64,000 nt of DNA. Source: an uncultured Parafilimonas sp. GTDB taxonomy: Bacteria > Bacteroidota > Bacteroidia > Chitinophagales > Chitinophagaceae. The DNA lies in contig CAIRZB010000027.1 in assembly GCA_903882935.1 (NCBI GenBank), forward strand, positions 1 to 64,000, written 5' to 3'. The notes beneath the pieces were generated by a model. It worked only from the letters and a program-made list of their open reading frames with translations, was not told the origin of the DNA and made no database searches. Made by a program: the position numbers and the translations under genes. How positions within the stretch are numbered: position 1 is the first letter of the stretch; every line of letters begins with the position of its first letter. Below are positions 62,969 to 64,000 of the stretch, piece by piece.

Positions 62969-64000
62969 ATGAAAAAAACCACATTTCTTGTCATCAGTTT
63001 AGCATATGCCACAATTGTTGCAGCACAGGGAATAACGCAAAGCGCGGACGGCAAAAGCACCGTGCTTTTGCCCGGTGCAGCTGCAAGCATTGACATTACC
63101 AAAACCAATCTTTCGTTTGGCTATAACAACTTAGATAATATTGTTGTACAACGAAATAACAGATGGATGTTAGGCGGTTCCATGGCCGTTAAAAATAAAG
63201 ACGGGATTGGCAACCTGTTCTCATCAGGCACGTTGGTACCAGATGGAACGTTAGATATTTTTGGCGGCTATACCTGGTCAAACGCCATTCTTGGTGTAGA
63301 AGGCACTGCTAACGCTTATTTCAAAAATTATGTAGCAGCCCTCTTAAAAACTTTTGAAGATTCAGCTAATGGTGTTTTTTTAACAGAGTCCGCAGTTATT
63401 CTTGACCCAGGCGACAGAAACATTGCATACAAAAAGCTGTTGGGTGAATATCAAACCTTTGTATCGGCAGGCCATGTTGCAAATAGATTTCCAGCCGGCA
63501 TGAATTTGACCGATACCGACCCTTCGGTGGCGCAATACCGGAAAAACGTTCAGGATAAACTGACCAAAATATTTGCTGGGATTACAGAAAAAACCACAGA
63601 TTTCGACGCCTACCGTAAAAAGGCAGCCCAAGAAAGGATTGCGGACAACCGTTCAAATTTTTACCGCATCTCGCTATTTACGTTTGGGGGGATTCATGCT
63701 ACCGAATTCAAGCGCTTTACCAAATTGGACACAGCTGATTATTCTAAAAGTTTTGCAAACGAATATTTTCGCGGAGGCAAAATAGGTATCGGCGTTAATG
63801 TAGCATACAGGCAGTGGCGGCTGGGCGTTACCTATGCTTATGAAATGACCAATAACCTAGCCTCGCTAAACTCCGCCGACTATACCATCAAAAACGAGTC
63901 AACTAATAACGGTCAAAGTATTTCCACAGAAGATAAAATAACGGCCTATTCAGGTAATTATGGTAAGGTAGAGGTAAATGAACTAAATGTTGACCTGATC
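62969..64000 (+). CDS. unrecognised secreted protein, 3' end cut by window
   Basis: The frame from ATG 62969 is open to the last base (344 complete codons). It opens with a signal peptide (TFLVISLAYATIVAAQ) and continues with aromatic/polar alternation (GYTWSNAILGVEGTANAYF, IGIGVNVAYRQWRLGVTYAYE) that looks like outer-membrane beta strands in its second half, with a helical, charged insert (about residues 130-215). I do not recognise the family. It forms a unit with the 107-residue gene 10 bases upstream. Confidence 0.75.
   Translation, partial: MKKTTFLVISLAYATIVAAQGITQSADGKSTVLLPGAAASIDITKTNLSFGYNNLDNIVVQRNNRWMLGGSMAVKNKDGIGNLFSSGTLVPDGTLDIFGGYTWSNAILGVEGTANAYFKNYVAALLKTFEDSANGVFLTESAVILDPGDRNIAYKKLLGEYQTFVSAGHVANRFPAGMNLTDTDPSVAQYRKNVQDKLTKIFAGITEKTTDFDAYRKKAAQERIADNRSNFYRISLFTFGGIHATEFKRFTKLDTADYSKSFANEYFRGGKIGIGVNVAYRQWRLGVTYAYEMTNNLASLNSADYTIKNESTNNGQSISTEDKITAYSGNYGKVEVNELNVDLI

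Overview
The window looks like chromosomal DNA of a Bacteroidota bacterium, most likely a Chitinophagaceae-type or related non-marine lineage (inference). The pointers are a GldA-type gliding ABC ATPase, HemJ as the protoporphyrinogen oxidase, many lipoproteins and outer-membrane barrels, an ECF sigma factor followed by a membrane-anchored barrel protein, very few Shine-Dalgarno sites, and repeated TAnnTTTG octamers (the Bacteroidota -7 element) upstream of genes. I found no rRNA or tRNA gene, no CRISPR array, no prophage and no insertion sequence. The left end cuts into obg and the right end cuts into an unrecognised secreted protein.

Layout. 0-6.3 kb: the 3' part of obg, a deoxyribonucleotidase, then an iron/electron-transfer locus (outer-membrane porin, Tat-type Rieske protein, imelysin lipoprotein, di-heme oxidoreductase lipoprotein) interrupted by a large inverted repeat and an orphan coding fragment. 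6.3-16.7 kb: Uma2, transglutaminase-like, GH3, LptB with a long C-terminal extension, metF, an EEP-family protein, two rhomboid proteases, rlmD and a second Uma2. 16.9-31.7 kb: a TlpA-like and PpiC-type periplasmic folding pair, a small hydrolase, an ECF sigma/anti-sigma-like pair, an orphan CoA-transferase B subunit, a DUF6688-like membrane protein, pyrF, a toxin-antitoxin pair with a frameshifted toxin, a carboxylesterase divergent from a NrtR-like Nudix regulator around a perfect 13-bp palindrome, GDPD and PaiB. 31.7-43.3 kb: Mrp, a CarboxypepD_reg-like protein, 3-hydroxyacyl-CoA dehydrogenase, and a glycan locus (beta-propeller, GH43-like, two tandem alpha-galactosidase paralogues, sugar isomerase), then thioredoxin.

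43.4-54.0 kb holds a complete C5-route heme pathway: hemA-hemC-hemD-hemE-hemF-hemB-(Uma2-YciI)-hemL on the minus strand, with hemH divergent from hemA and hemJ just beyond. Together these convert glutamyl-tRNA to protoheme. With the nearby di-heme and mono-heme lipoproteins and the imelysin locus, iron and heme are a recurrent theme. 54-64 kb: an Rpn nuclease interrupted by an amber codon, a YtcJ-type amidohydrolase, gldA, acetyl-CoA synthetase, small secreted and cytochrome proteins, and an unknown two-gene unit at the edge.

The most unusual signal is non-coding. Two intergenic regions (2850-3084 and 56688-56822) carry in-phase 7-bp degenerate repeats (GTCCATR-like) in inverted arrays around a unique core. 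A third region (60419-60482) carries an 8-bp degenerate tandem repeat. All three begin at or across the stop codon of the upstream gene.
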